Of a stretch of 64,000 nucleotides of DNA, positions 41,611-50,271 are shown piece by piece. The position numbers were made by a program, and so were the translations under genes. Origin of the DNA: JAUYQR01 sp031415015. Lineage in GTDB: Bacteria; Pseudomonadota; Alphaproteobacteria; Rhodobacterales; Rhodobacteraceae. Within the stretch, counting starts at the first letter, position 1. Each line of letters begins with the position of its first letter. The notes beneath the pieces were generated by a model. The model ran no database searches. It was not told the DNA's origin and saw only the letters and a list, made by a program, of their open reading frames with translations. The stretch is from NCBI GenBank assembly GCA_031415015.1, contig JANOQT010000044.1, positions 91,693 to 155,692 of the forward strand. Direction: 5' to 3'.

Positions 41611-41682
41611 GCCTTCGTCAGCGATCACAAAGGGCCGCCCAAGGGAAACCTCTGGGCGGCCTTTTGGTTTTCGGAGCCGCGC

Positions 41683-42309
41683 ATGAACACCAATCCCGCC
41701 TTTCGCACCTCCACCCGTGATGAAAACCTTGCCTTCACCCGTCAGCGTGGATTTGGGATCCTGATGGTCAACGGCCCGGATGGCGCGATCGCCTCGCACA
41801 TCCCTTTCCAGCTCGACGCTGACGGGCTGACGGCGGACCTGCATCTGACTCGCTCCAATCCCATCGCGCGACTGGGGCAGACCGTCCCGGCGCTGATCGC
41901 GGTTTCGGGGCCGGATGCCTATGTCTCGCCCGATTGGTACGGCAGCGAAGATCAGGTGCCCACCTGGAACTACGTCGCCGTGCACCTGCGCGGGGTGCTG
42001 GAACCGATGGATGCCGGCGACATGCGCGCCCACGTCGACGCCCTGTCCGCCGCCCACTAAGCCCGGCTCTTGCCAAAGACTCCGTGGAATTCCGAAAAGA
42101 TGAGTGAGGGTGTGATACCCCGGATGATGCGGATGATCCTGCCATTCCGGCTGATCATCTCATCTGTCGAGGGAACGCGGAAGCTGAACCAGAACAAGAC
42201 GGCGGATGTCAGAGCGCGGGCGGCAGAGGCGCCAGCCGGGCAAGCTGATCCGGGCGCGCAGGGGATTGCTGCGGTGATGCGGGCGCTTCCGCCAGACAGG
42301 AGTGAATAA
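41683..42309 (+). pseudogene. PaiB-family FMN-binding protein split by an in-frame TAA
   Basis: 209 codons in one frame match the PaiB/YPR-type FMN-binding family (about 205 residues) along their whole length: FGILMVNGPDGAIASHIPFQ, PDAYVSPDWYG, VPTWNYVAVHLRG in the first part, and TPWNSEKMSEGVIPRMMRMI, GTRKLNQNK after the break. A TAA at 42058-42060 stands between SAAH and ARLLPK. The upstream part alone (125 residues) lacks the C-terminal dimer region. Shine-Dalgarno CGGAG is intact. Nonsense mutation or sequence error. Confidence 0.85.
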
Positions 42310-42375
42310 ATCCCGCCGCTGCCGCGTTGTCTTCCCGTCGCCTGCGCGGCGTCGTTTCAAGTGGAAGGTTTCGCT

Positions 42376-42829
42376 ATGGACTTCGGACATTCTGTCCTGC
42401 CTTTTTGCGCTTTTGGTTCAGATATAAAATCTGGGCACGATCTGGTTTGTGCAGATCGTCGTGTATCCCCTGTTCGGCAAGGTCGGATCATCCGACGATA
42501 TCGTCTACCACCTTTTCTATACGTCCCATATCATGCTGGTGGTGATCATCCCGGGCTTCTTGTCGTTCTTCCTGCCAATCGTGGTCTTTGCCTCACTTCC
42601 TGCGAGCGTCCCGGTCTGGATGGCGCTGACCAATGTCGTGATGGGGCTGATCGCGCTGGCCGTGACAGTCGGCCTTGAGATTCCGCGCCATAACCAGCTG
42701 GAACGCGGCGGCAAGAACGACAGGCTGATTGCCGAGCTGATCGCCTGTAACTGGCCACGTACCGCGTCGATCACGGTCTCGGCGGCGCTGACGGCAGCGA
42801 TGGTGGTGTGGGCCTTCGTCGCGGTCTGA
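42376..42829 (+). pseudogene. Small membrane protein gene with disrupted 5' end
   Basis: From 42428 an open frame encodes about 133 residues with three to four transmembrane helices (NLGTIWFVQIVVYPLFGKVG, IMLVVIIPGFLSFFLPIVVF, ...), and GLEIPRHNQLERGGKNDRLI between helices. Immediately upstream the same frame continues as hydrophobic sequence (DILSCLFALLVQI) but is broken by a TAA at 42425-42427. The only well-placed ATG with a Shine-Dalgarno (GGAAGG, 42376) is in another frame. This suggests a nonsense plus frameshift lesion near the start. A GTG at 42449 could start a shortened product. Function unknown. Confidence 0.65.
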
Positions 42830-42891
42830 GCCGCATGGACAGGGGGCAGGCTAAATCCTATCCTGTGGTACGTCAGCCCGGAGGATTGGCC

Positions 42892-43197
42892 ATGCCCTTG
42901 CCCCTTGCCCCGCTTCTGCCTCTTGCGATGCGCCTTGGCCTCGTGACCGCCGCTGGTTACGCCGTGAAACGCTACATCGCCGCGCGCAGTTTTCCCGGTC
43001 GCACCGACCAGCGTGTGGAAGATGCCTTCGATGAGGTTGGCGAGGGGCTGGCCGTGAACCGCCCCGCCGACCGCGCTGACAACGCGACGCGGCAGACCAA
43101 CACCACGGCCCGCATCGTACGGGTGATCCGCCTCGGCGGTCGCCGGATCGAGATTGACGCGGCGGTGATGACCCGTTTCCGCATTCGCAAGGACTGA
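42892..43197 (+). CDS. Conserved small protein of unknown function
   Basis: 101 residues, CGGAGGA before the ATG at 42892. Hydrophobic N-terminus (PLAPLLPLAMRLGLVTAAGY), then a polar part with EDAFDEVGEGLAVNR and a basic beta-rich end (ARIVRVIRLGGRRIEIDAAV). The look is of a membrane-anchored or peripheral protein. No known domain. Three bp before the GST gene, so likely co-transcribed. Confidence 0.7.
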   Translation: MPLPLAPLLPLAMRLGLVTAAGYAVKRYIAARSFPGRTDQRVEDAFDEVGEGLAVNRPADRADNATRQTNTTARIVRVIRLGGRRIEIDAAVMTRFRIRKD

Positions 43198-43199
43198 TC

Positions 43200-43802
43200 A
43201 TGCAGCTTTACCATGCTCCGGCCTCGCCCTTTGTCCGCAAGGTGATGATCCTTCTGCAAGAGGCCGGGGCCGCTGATCAGGTCGCCTTGGTGCCAGCAGC
43301 CGGAAACCCGCTGGACCCCGGCTCGATGCCTTTGGACCGCAACCCATTGGGCAAGATCCCGGCGCTGGAACGGGATGACGGTCCGACCCTTTATGACAGC
43401 CGGGTGATCTGCCGCTATCTGGATGACCGGTTGGGCTGCGGGTTTTATCCCGCCGCCCCCCGTCTGTGGGAGGTGCTGACGCTGGAGGCGACGGCGGACG
43501 GGATCGCCGATGCTGCCGTGCAGATGCGATACGAGGGGTTTGTCCGACCCGAACCCTTCCGGTCTTCCGAGTGGACCGAGGGGCAATGGGCCAAGATCGA
43601 GCGCGCGCTGACAGCGGTCGAGGAGCGTTGGATGAGCCATCTGTCCGGTCCTTTGCATATCGGGCAGATCGCCATGGGGGCGGCGCTGGGGTACCTGGAT
43701 TTCCGTTTTGCCGACCGAAATTGGCGAGCGACGCACCCGGCCCTCACGGCATGGTGGGCAGAGTTTGGTGCCCGACCTTCGATGCTTTCGACAGGTGCCT
43801 AG
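43200..43802 (+). CDS. Glutathione S-transferase family protein
   Basis: 200 residues. The thioredoxin-like N-terminal domain has YHAPASPFVRKV (catalytic Ser/Tyr region), NPLGKIPAL (cis-Pro) and LYDSRVICRYLD (Glu/Asp-Ser glutathione-binding site). A helical C-terminal domain follows, ending FGARPSM. Substrate unknown. Next 257 bp (43803-44059) hold no gene I can support, only the leader of petA. Confidence 0.9.
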   Translation: MQLYHAPASPFVRKVMILLQEAGAADQVALVPAAGNPLDPGSMPLDRNPLGKIPALERDDGPTLYDSRVICRYLDDRLGCGFYPAAPRLWEVLTLEATADGIADAAVQMRYEGFVRPEPFRSSEWTEGQWAKIERALTAVEERWMSHLSGPLHIGQIAMGAALGYLDFRFADRNWRATHPALTAWWAEFGARPSMLSTGA

Positions 43803-44059
43803 GCGCATACCGGATCGCTACCTTCGGTCGCAGTTGCTTGATCTCGTACGTAGCTGCGGTACCTCACAGCCTGTTGGTCGCGTCTGATCCGCCACAATGC
43901 CGGTGTTCCGCCCGCAAATCGCGCATCTGCGCCCGTTTGTCCGCTGGACGATCCTGCAAGGCTTGGCTAAACACGCGCCGATCAGGACTTTGTTCACGCA
44001 AAGTCCGTAGAGGAATATGGGTCGCCCTGAAAAGCGGCCGACTTCAGGGAGAAGATCTC

Positions 44060-44659
44060 GTGTCCCACGCAGACGATCACGCAGGCACCGGCGAAGGCAC
44101 TCGGCGGGATTTCCTGTATTACGCGACGGCGGGTGCCGGTGTTGTAGCTGCAGGCGGTGCGGTCTGGCCGCTGGTCAATCAGATGAACCCGTCGGCTGAC
44201 GTGCAAGCGCTGGCGTCGATCTTTGTTGATGTTTCGGCCGTCGAGCCGGGCACACAACTTACGGTCAAGTGGCGGGGCAAACCAGTGTTTGTTCGTCACC
44301 GCACAGGTGAGGAAATCGCCAAGGCGCAAACGCAGGACGCCGAAGCACAGGGCAACCTGCCGGATCCGATGGCCCGCAACGCCAACCTGACGGACCCAAC
44401 CGCCGCTGCGACCGATGGCAACCGCACGATCCCATCTCCGGAAGGCGAAGGGGCGGGGGCATGGGTCGTGCAAATGGGTGTGTGTACGCACCTCGGCTGC
44501 GTGCCGCTGGGCGATTCTGGTGACTTTGGCGGCTGGTTCTGCCCGTGTCACGGGTCGCACTACGATCTGGCTGGGCGTATCCGCAAAGGCCCCGCACCGC
44601 AGAACCTTCCGATCCCGCCCGTCGCTTGGGTGGACGGCACTACAATTCAGCTCGGGTAA
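44060..44659 (+). CDS. petA: Rieske iron-sulfur subunit of cytochrome bc1
   Basis: 199 residues with a GTG start at 44060 after GGGAGAAG. A twin-arginine-type N-terminus (TRRDFLYYATAGAGVVAAGG) doubles as membrane anchor. The [2Fe-2S] ligands are in CTHLGC and CPCHGSHYD. It passes electrons from ubiquinol to cytochrome c1 in the periplasm. First gene of petABC; 11 bp before petB. Confidence 0.97.
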   Translation: MSHADDHAGTGEGTRRDFLYYATAGAGVVAAGGAVWPLVNQMNPSADVQALASIFVDVSAVEPGTQLTVKWRGKPVFVRHRTGEEIAKAQTQDAEAQGNLPDPMARNANLTDPTAAATDGNRTIPSPEGEGAGAWVVQMGVCTHLGCVPLGDSGDFGGWFCPCHGSHYDLAGRIRKGPAPQNLPIPPVAWVDGTTIQLG

Positions 44660-44670
44660 GGAACAGCATC

Positions 44671-45993
44671 ATGGCCGGAATTCCGCACGACCATTACGAG
44701 CCCACGACCGGTGGTGAGCGCTGGCTGCACAAGCGCCTGCCGATCCTTGGGCTTTTGTACGACACGATCATGATCCCGACACCCAAGAACCTGAACTGGA
44801 TGTGGATCTGGGGCATCGTCCTGACGTTCTGCTTGGCCTTGCAGATCATCACCGGCATCGTGCTGGCGATGCACTACACGCCGCATGTCGATATGGCCTT
44901 CGCAAGCGTCGAACACATCACCCGCAACGTAAACGGTGGCTACATGCTGCGATATCTGCATGCCAACGGCGCGTCGCTGTTCTTCTTTGCCGTCTATCTG
45001 CACATCTTCCGCGGTCTCTATTACGGCAGCTACAAGGCTCCGCGCGAGATTACCTGGATCATCGGCATGCTGATCTATCTGGCGATGATGGCCACCGCGT
45101 TCATGGGGTATGTGCTGCCATGGGGTCAGATGTCGTTCTGGGGTGCCACGGTGATCACCGGCCTGTTTGGTGCTATTCCTGGCATCGGGCCATCTATCCA
45201 GGAATGGCTGCTTGGCGGGCCTGCCGTGGATAACGCGACGCTGAACCGCTTCTTCTCGCTGCACTACCTGCTTCCGTTCGTGATCGCAGCCCTTGTGGCC
45301 GTTCACATCTGGGCCTTCCACACCACCGGCAACAACAACCCCACCGGGGTCGAAGTGCGCCGCGGGTCCAAGGAAGAGGCCGAGCGTGACACCCTGCCGT
45401 TCTGGCCATACTTCGTGATCAAGGATCTGTTTGCTCTGGCCGTGATCCTTGCGATCTTCTTCGCCGTCGTCGGCTTCATGCCAAACTTCCTTGGCCACCC
45501 TGACAACTACATCGAGGCGAACCCGCTATCGACGCCTGTGCACATCGTGCCGGAATGGTACTTCCTGCCATTCTATGCGATCCTCCGCGCCTTCACAGCT
45601 GATGTTTGGGTGGTGATTGCGGCGGACTGGTTGTCGTTCGGGATCATCGACGCCAAGTTCTTTGGCGTCCTGGCGATGTTCGGCGCGATTGCGGTGATGG
45701 CGCTGGCCCCCTGGCTGGATACCTCCTCGATACGCTCGGGTCGCTATCGCCCGATGTTCAAATGGTGGTTTGCCCTTCTGTGCATCGACTTTGTCGTGCT
45801 GATGTGGTGCGGCGCGATGCCTGCCGCAGAACCCTATGCCACCATCTCGCTTATCGCTTCGGCCTATTGGTTCGCGTATTTCCTTGTCATCCTGCCGCTT
45901 CTGGGTGTGATCGAGAAACCGCGGCCGCAGCCTGCGACCATCGAAGATGATTTCAACGCCCACTACGGCTCCAAAGCCCACCCGGCTGAGTGA
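44671..45993 (+). CDS. petB: Cytochrome b subunit of cytochrome bc1
   Basis: 440 residues with eight transmembrane helices. Haem ligands are in the second and fourth helices (RYLHANGASLFFFAVYLHIF, HYLLPFVIAALVAVHIWAFH), and the Qo-site PEWYF motif is present (IVPEWYFLPFYAILRA). Start at ATG 44671, 11 bp after petA. Catalyses ubiquinol oxidation and the Q cycle. Ends 14 bp before petC. Confidence 0.98.
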   Translation: MAGIPHDHYEPTTGGERWLHKRLPILGLLYDTIMIPTPKNLNWMWIWGIVLTFCLALQIITGIVLAMHYTPHVDMAFASVEHITRNVNGGYMLRYLHANGASLFFFAVYLHIFRGLYYGSYKAPREITWIIGMLIYLAMMATAFMGYVLPWGQMSFWGATVITGLFGAIPGIGPSIQEWLLGGPAVDNATLNRFFSLHYLLPFVIAALVAVHIWAFHTTGNNNPTGVEVRRGSKEEAERDTLPFWPYFVIKDLFALAVILAIFFAVVGFMPNFLGHPDNYIEANPLSTPVHIVPEWYFLPFYAILRAFTADVWVVIAADWLSFGIIDAKFFGVLAMFGAIAVMALAPWLDTSSIRSGRYRPMFKWWFALLCIDFVVLMWCGAMPAAEPYATISLIASAYWFAYFLVILPLLGVIEKPRPQPATIEDDFNAHYGSKAHPAE

Positions 45994-46007
45994 GAAAGGA
46001 ACTGAGA

Positions 46008-46856
46008 ATGTTCAGGAAAATCGCACTCGCGGCTGTCTCGGCGCTTGCCTTGACCGCAGGATCGGTCAACGCGGCCGGGCCGGAGATCCACATCGAGGAC
46101 GTGGCCTTCGCGCATGAAGGGCCATTCGGAAAGTTCGACCAGATGCAGCTGCAGCGCGGGTTGCAGGTCTACACCGAGGTTTGTTCGGCCTGCCACGGCC
46201 TGCGCTATGTGCCGATCCGTACACTGTCTGACGAAGGCGGCCCTGCAATGCCGGAAGATCAGATCCGCGAATACGCCAAGCAGTGGACGATCACTGATAA
46301 GGAAACCGGCGAAGACCGAGAGGGGGCGCCGACCGATCACTTCCCGGTGTCCTCCCTGGGAAATGCGCCCGACCTCAGCCTGATGGCCAAGTCGCGCGCA
46401 GGGTTTCATGGCCCATATGGCACCGGTATCAACCAGATGTTCCGGGGCATGGGCGGACCAGAATACATCCACGCCATCCTGACAGGCTATGAAGAAGTCC
46501 CGGAATGTGCAGCGGATTTCGAATCCGATGGGTATTACAACAAAAACTTCGCCGTGGGTGCAGTGCCTGACAGCTGTAAAGACGAAGAAGGTCACTCGAC
46601 CATCGTAGGCAGTTGGATTGCGATGCCACAGCCCCTGTCTGATGATCAGGTGACCTATGCCGACGGCACGCCTGCCACGATGGACCAGATGTCGATGGAT
46701 GTCGCCGCGTTCCTGATGTGGTCGGCCGAACCGAAGATGATGGCGCGCAAAGAGGCTGGCTTTGTCAGCGTGACCTTCCTGATTCTGCTTTCCACCCTGC
46801 TGTTTCTGACCAACAAGCGTCTCTGGGCCGGGCTGAAGGGCAAGAAAACCGCCTGA
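46008..46856 (+). CDS. petC: Cytochrome c1 subunit of cytochrome bc1
   Basis: 282 residues: signal peptide (to about residue 22, GSVNAAGP), covalent haem motif CSACH, axial Met region (SLMAKSRAGFHGP..., and near WSAEPKMMARK), and a C-terminal membrane anchor (VSVTFLILLSTLLFLTNKRL). Start at 46008 after AAGGAACTGAG. A Cys pair (CAADFE...DSCKDE) as in Rhodobacter c1 may form the stabilising disulfide. Followed by a strong terminator. Confidence 0.97.
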   Translation: MFRKIALAAVSALALTAGSVNAAGPEIHIEDVAFAHEGPFGKFDQMQLQRGLQVYTEVCSACHGLRYVPIRTLSDEGGPAMPEDQIREYAKQWTITDKETGEDREGAPTDHFPVSSLGNAPDLSLMAKSRAGFHGPYGTGINQMFRGMGGPEYIHAILTGYEEVPECAADFESDGYYNKNFAVGAVPDSCKDEEGHSTIVGSWIAMPQPLSDDQVTYADGTPATMDQMSMDVAAFLMWSAEPKMMARKEAGFVSVTFLILLSTLLFLTNKRLWAGLKGKKTA

Positions 46857-46879
46857 TCAGGACCGAAGTTCTGCGCCAA

Positions 46880-46912
46880 AACCCCCGCCCGCAGTGGCGG
46901 GGGTTTCTTTTT
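46880..46912 (+). terminator. Intrinsic terminator between petC and thiQ
   Basis: 10-bp stem AACCCCCGCC / GGCGGGGGTT, 6-base loop, followed by TCTTTTT. Placed between convergent petC and thiQ; the left flank CCAAAA could let it work for the leftward thi operon too. Confidence 0.92.
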
Positions 46913-47606
46913 AGCGACCCAGATAGTCCCGAAGTGCATCTGGCGGGTTGGCAAAAAGCGTCGCCGTCGGCACGGGAGCGCGGGCAACGCCGTCCGCCAC
47001 CAGCACAACATCCTCGGCAAAGGCCCGGGCGTCTTCGGGGTCGTGCGTGACCATCAGAACGGTGGCCCTGCTCTCTGCCGCCACATCGGCCACCAATGTC
47101 AGCATCTCTGCCTTCAATGCAGGGCCAAGCGCGGCGAAAGGCTCGTCCAGCAGCAACAATGGTCGCGCCCTCAGCAAGGCGCGCGCCAGTGCTGCCCGGC
47201 TGATCTGCCCGCCCGACAACTGTGCGGGTTTGCGGCTTCCCAGTCCTGACAGTCCTACCCTGTCCAGTGCAGCCTGAACCCGCGAGGCATCGTCACGGTT
47301 CAGACGCAGGTCCGACCGCACCCCAAGGCCAAGGTTCTGGGTTACCGTCAGATGCGGGAACAGGTTCTGGTCCTGAAACAGGATGCTCATCGGCCTGTCG
47401 CCTGGCCGGACCGCTACTAGATCGGCGCCATCCCAGCGCACAGCCCCTGACATAGGTGCAATGAACCCTGCAATTGCCGAGAGAAGTGTCGACTTGCCGG
47501 CCCCCGACGGACCGATCACAGCCACTTTGCGGCCCGGCTCGATCCGCCAATCGGCTGTAAGCCGAAAGCCGTCTTGTTCCACGACAACGCTATTCAGTTC
47601 CAGCAC
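46911..47606 (-). CDS. thiQ: Thiamine ABC importer ATPase
   Basis: 231 residues from a GTG at 47606. Walker A GPSGAGKS, signature LSGGQISRAALARAL and Walker B LLLLDEPFAALGP are all intact. Short ATPase without C-terminal regulatory domain, as ThiQ. It overlaps the thiP 3' end by 17 bp and is the last gene of thiBPQ under the TPP riboswitch, which supports thiamine/TPP as substrate. Confidence 0.93.
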   Translation of the reverse strand: MLELNSVVVEQDGFRLTADWRIEPGRKVAVIGPSGAGKSTLLSAIAGFIAPMSGAVRWDGADLVAVRPGDRPMSILFQDQNLFPHLTVTQNLGLGVRSDLRLNRDDASRVQAALDRVGLSGLGSRKPAQLSGGQISRAALARALLRARPLLLLDEPFAALGPALKAEMLTLVADVAAESRATVLMVTHDPEDARAFAEDVVLVADGVARAPVPTATLFANPPDALRDYLGR

Positions 47607-49143
47607 GCCGGCCTCCCCACTCGCAAAGCCAGAAAAGCCCAAAGCTTAGCGCAACCAGAACCAGTGCCGCTGCCGCTGCGGCCTCCATCCGGTAGGCTCC
47701 GGTCAGGTGCTGGACGACCAGTGGCAAGGTTGCGCGTCCTTCTCCGGCGAAAAGGGTGATGACGCCCAGATCCCCCATCGAAAGCGCCGCTGCGACGCCG
47801 GCGCCAAAGCCCAAGGGACGCGCCAGTCGTGGCAGGATCAGCCAGCGCCACATGGGACATCCCCGCATTCCAAGACTGTCCGCCAGCCGACCGTAGTCGG
47901 TGACCAGCGCCCGCGCTTCGGGCAGCAGCAGCCGGTAGACATAAGGCAAAGACAGTGCGGCGTTCACCAGAATTGTCACGGGCAGGGCGATGGTCGTGGG
48001 CGGAACGAAGGGCTGCACCATCAGAAATAAGCCAACCCCCAGCACAAGCCCGGATGTCGCCAGCGGCAACACCGCCGCCGCCTCGATCAACTGCCGTCCT
48101 GGCAGCTGCCGTGCTACAGCCATCACCAGGCTCAATGCCGAAAGTCCTGTGATCGTTGCGGACAGGATGGCCACTGCAACCGATCGACCTGCAGCCGCTG
48201 CAATCGAATCCGGCAGGTCCAGAAGCCCGGGAGCCCCGCGGACCACAACCGCGCCAAGGGGCACCAGCAAGAACGCCGCCGCGAGGACAAGCACTGCTGC
48301 ATCAACACCCCTGCGCCAGCCATCAGGCGCTGCAAGCGGCGCCCGTCGGTCCAGCCCCGCGCCAAACCCCGTAGGCCGCACAAGTACCCAAGCGATCATA
48401 GCTGCTAAGGCGCACAGCCCGAACTGCGTCAAGGCCAGCAGTGCCGCCCGCCCGAGGTCAAAATCAAAGCGCACAGCCTGATAGATTGCCAACTCCACCG
48501 TCGTTGCCGCTGGCCCGCCGCCAAGCGTCAGCGCAACGGCAAAACTGGTCAGGCAGATCAGGAAAATCACCAGTGCCGCGCCCGGCAGCACCGCGCGCAG
48601 CATCGGACGTTCCAGATGGCGGGCCACCTCATCCGGGCCAAAACCCAGCGATTCCGCCAGGCGAAACCGCTCGGCCGGGATTGACTGCCAGCCGTGCAGG
48701 ATCATGCGCACCGCAAGTGGCAGGTTCAGGAACACATGCGCCAACACCACCCCGTGCAGCCCGTAGATCGAAATTGTCGGCAACCCAAGCGCGGTCCCCA
48801 GATCATTCATCGCGCCCGACCGACCGAACACCGCCAGCAGCCCCAGAACGGCCACGACGGCGGGCAACAGGAACGGTGCGCCCATCAGGGTAATCAGTGC
48901 CTGCCGACCCGCAAACCGTCGCCGGGCCAGCGCGCGGGCCACGGGGATCGCCAAGGCAGCCGAGAAAGCCGCCGACAAAGCCGCCTGCGTCAGCGTGAAC
49001 CGAACCGCCGCCCAGTCCGCTGGCGCCAGCGAAAATCCCGTGCCCCGGGCCGCGACAGCGACCAGCGTGGCTGTCACCAGCGCCAGCAGCAGGGCTGCCA
49101 GCGCCAGCGGCAACAGGGTTAGCGGGCGAGTGCTGTCTGCCAT
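47590..49143 (-). CDS. thiP: Thiamine ABC importer permease
   Basis: 517 residues with about twelve transmembrane helices in two halves, each with a binding-protein-dependent transport permease loop (AESLGFGPDEVARHLERPML and ADSLGMRGCPMWRWLILPRL, the EAA-like regions). This fused double permease is the ThiP pattern. Overlaps thiB by 25 bp and thiQ by 17 bp. Confidence 0.93.
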   Translation of the reverse strand: MADSTRPLTLLPLALAALLLALVTATLVAVAARGTGFSLAPADWAAVRFTLTQAALSAAFSAALAIPVARALARRRFAGRQALITLMGAPFLLPAVVAVLGLLAVFGRSGAMNDLGTALGLPTISIYGLHGVVLAHVFLNLPLAVRMILHGWQSIPAERFRLAESLGFGPDEVARHLERPMLRAVLPGAALVIFLICLTSFAVALTLGGGPAATTVELAIYQAVRFDFDLGRAALLALTQFGLCALAAMIAWVLVRPTGFGAGLDRRAPLAAPDGWRRGVDAAVLVLAAAFLLVPLGAVVVRGAPGLLDLPDSIAAAAGRSVAVAILSATITGLSALSLVMAVARQLPGRQLIEAAAVLPLATSGLVLGVGLFLMVQPFVPPTTIALPVTILVNAALSLPYVYRLLLPEARALVTDYGRLADSLGMRGCPMWRWLILPRLARPLGFGAGVAAALSMGDLGVITLFAGEGRATLPLVVQHLTGAYRMEAAAAAALVLVALSFGLFWLCEWGGRRAGTE

Positions 49144-50102
49144 TCGGTCAGCGCTGCGTCCCGTGCCGCCTGCGCCTCCTCCGCCGTCATCAGCAACGTT
49201 TTTGTTGGCCGGAAGGTATCAAAGCCCTCAGGCAATCCAGTCGTTGGCAGCACTGCCGGATACATCCAGTTGGTCTGCGGGATCACCGACTGGAACCCAT
49301 CCGACAGCATGAAGGCAAGGAACTGATCCGCCAGCGCACCCTGATCGGTCGCGGCAAGTTTACCGGCCACTTCCACCTGCAGGTAATGCCCCTCGTCGAA
49401 CAAAGCCGCGCCCTTGCCCGCATCGCTTTCCGCAATCAGGTGATAGGCGGGCGATGTGGTGTAGCTGAGCACCATGTCCGCCTCCCCCTCAAGGAACAGA
49501 CCATACGCCTCGGACCAGCCGGGGGTCACAGTGACGATGTTATCCGCCAGTCCGGCCCAGATCTCTGGGGCACGATCACCATAAGCGGCCTTGACCCAAA
49601 GCAACAGTCCAAGGCCGGGGGTCGAGGAGCGCGGGTCCTGGATGATGATCTTCAGGTCACTCGCCGCCAGTTCTTCGAACGATTTCGGTGGCGTGGGCAG
49701 CTTGGCCTTGTCGTGCACAAAGGCGAACCAGCCCCAGTCGAAGGGCAGAAACAGCGGATCATCGAACGCCACCGGCAGCGCGGTGGGTGCGGCCGCCCCA
49801 TGCGGCGCGAACAGGCCGGTCGCGGCGGCAGCGGCGGTCAGGCTGGTGTCCAGCCCCAGCACAACATCCGCATCAGACGCAGCGCCTTCGAGCTGCACCC
49901 GCGCCAGCAAAGCCGCGCCATCACCGGCACCAATGAATTGCAAATCGCAGGCACAGACCGCCTCAAACGCCTTTTCCACCGCCGGGCCGGGGCCCCATTC
50001 CGAGGTGAAGCTGTCGTAGGTCAGTACGGTGAGAACAGGCACTTCGGCCATCGCAGGCAGCGCGATTGTCACAAGGCCCGCAGACAGGAGGGGGTATTTC
50101 AT
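49119..50102 (-). CDS. thiB: Thiamine-binding periplasmic protein
   Basis: 327 residues: signal peptide (MKYPLLSAGLVTIALPAMA), then the type II binding fold typical of ThiB (VLTVLTYDSFTSEWGPGPAV, DWGWFAFVHDK, DPRSSTPGLGLLLW, SYTTSPAYH). Start at 50102, downstream of the riboswitch; longer in-frame sequence runs into the riboswitch itself. Captures thiamine/TPP for ThiPQ. Confidence 0.95.
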   Translation of the reverse strand: MKYPLLSAGLVTIALPAMAEVPVLTVLTYDSFTSEWGPGPAVEKAFEAVCACDLQFIGAGDGAALLARVQLEGAASDADVVLGLDTSLTAAAAATGLFAPHGAAAPTALPVAFDDPLFLPFDWGWFAFVHDKAKLPTPPKSFEELAASDLKIIIQDPRSSTPGLGLLLWVKAAYGDRAPEIWAGLADNIVTVTPGWSEAYGLFLEGEADMVLSYTTSPAYHLIAESDAGKGAALFDEGHYLQVEVAGKLAATDQGALADQFLAFMLSDGFQSVIPQTNWMYPAVLPTTGLPEGFDTFRPTKTLLMTAEEAQAARDAALTEWQTALAR

Positions 50103-50149
50103 CAGGTTTCTCCAACTGCGACGGATTGGTCGGGGATGGAGTAACCCAT

Positions 50150-50233
50150 GCACCTTCCCTCCGCCGGTATGATCCGGTTCAGGTTCGACGGGTTCACTTT
50201 CGCATCTCAGCCCTTTCGGGCACCCCGAGGTGT
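50150..50233 (-). ncRNA. TPP riboswitch (THI element) of thiBPQ
   Basis: On the minus strand: CGGGGTGCCCGAAAGGGC, then the invariant CTGAGAT, a GAAA-capped hairpin, and ACCCGTCGAACCTGAACCGG, then ATCATACCGGCGGAGGGAAGG. These are the conserved pyrimidine- and diphosphate-sensing elements of the THI box. It ends about 48 bases before thiB. TPP binding should switch off thiBPQ expression. Confidence 0.95.
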
Positions 50234-50271
50234 AGCGGAACATAGGCCATCGCCCGGCAGGTGCAAGTGGG

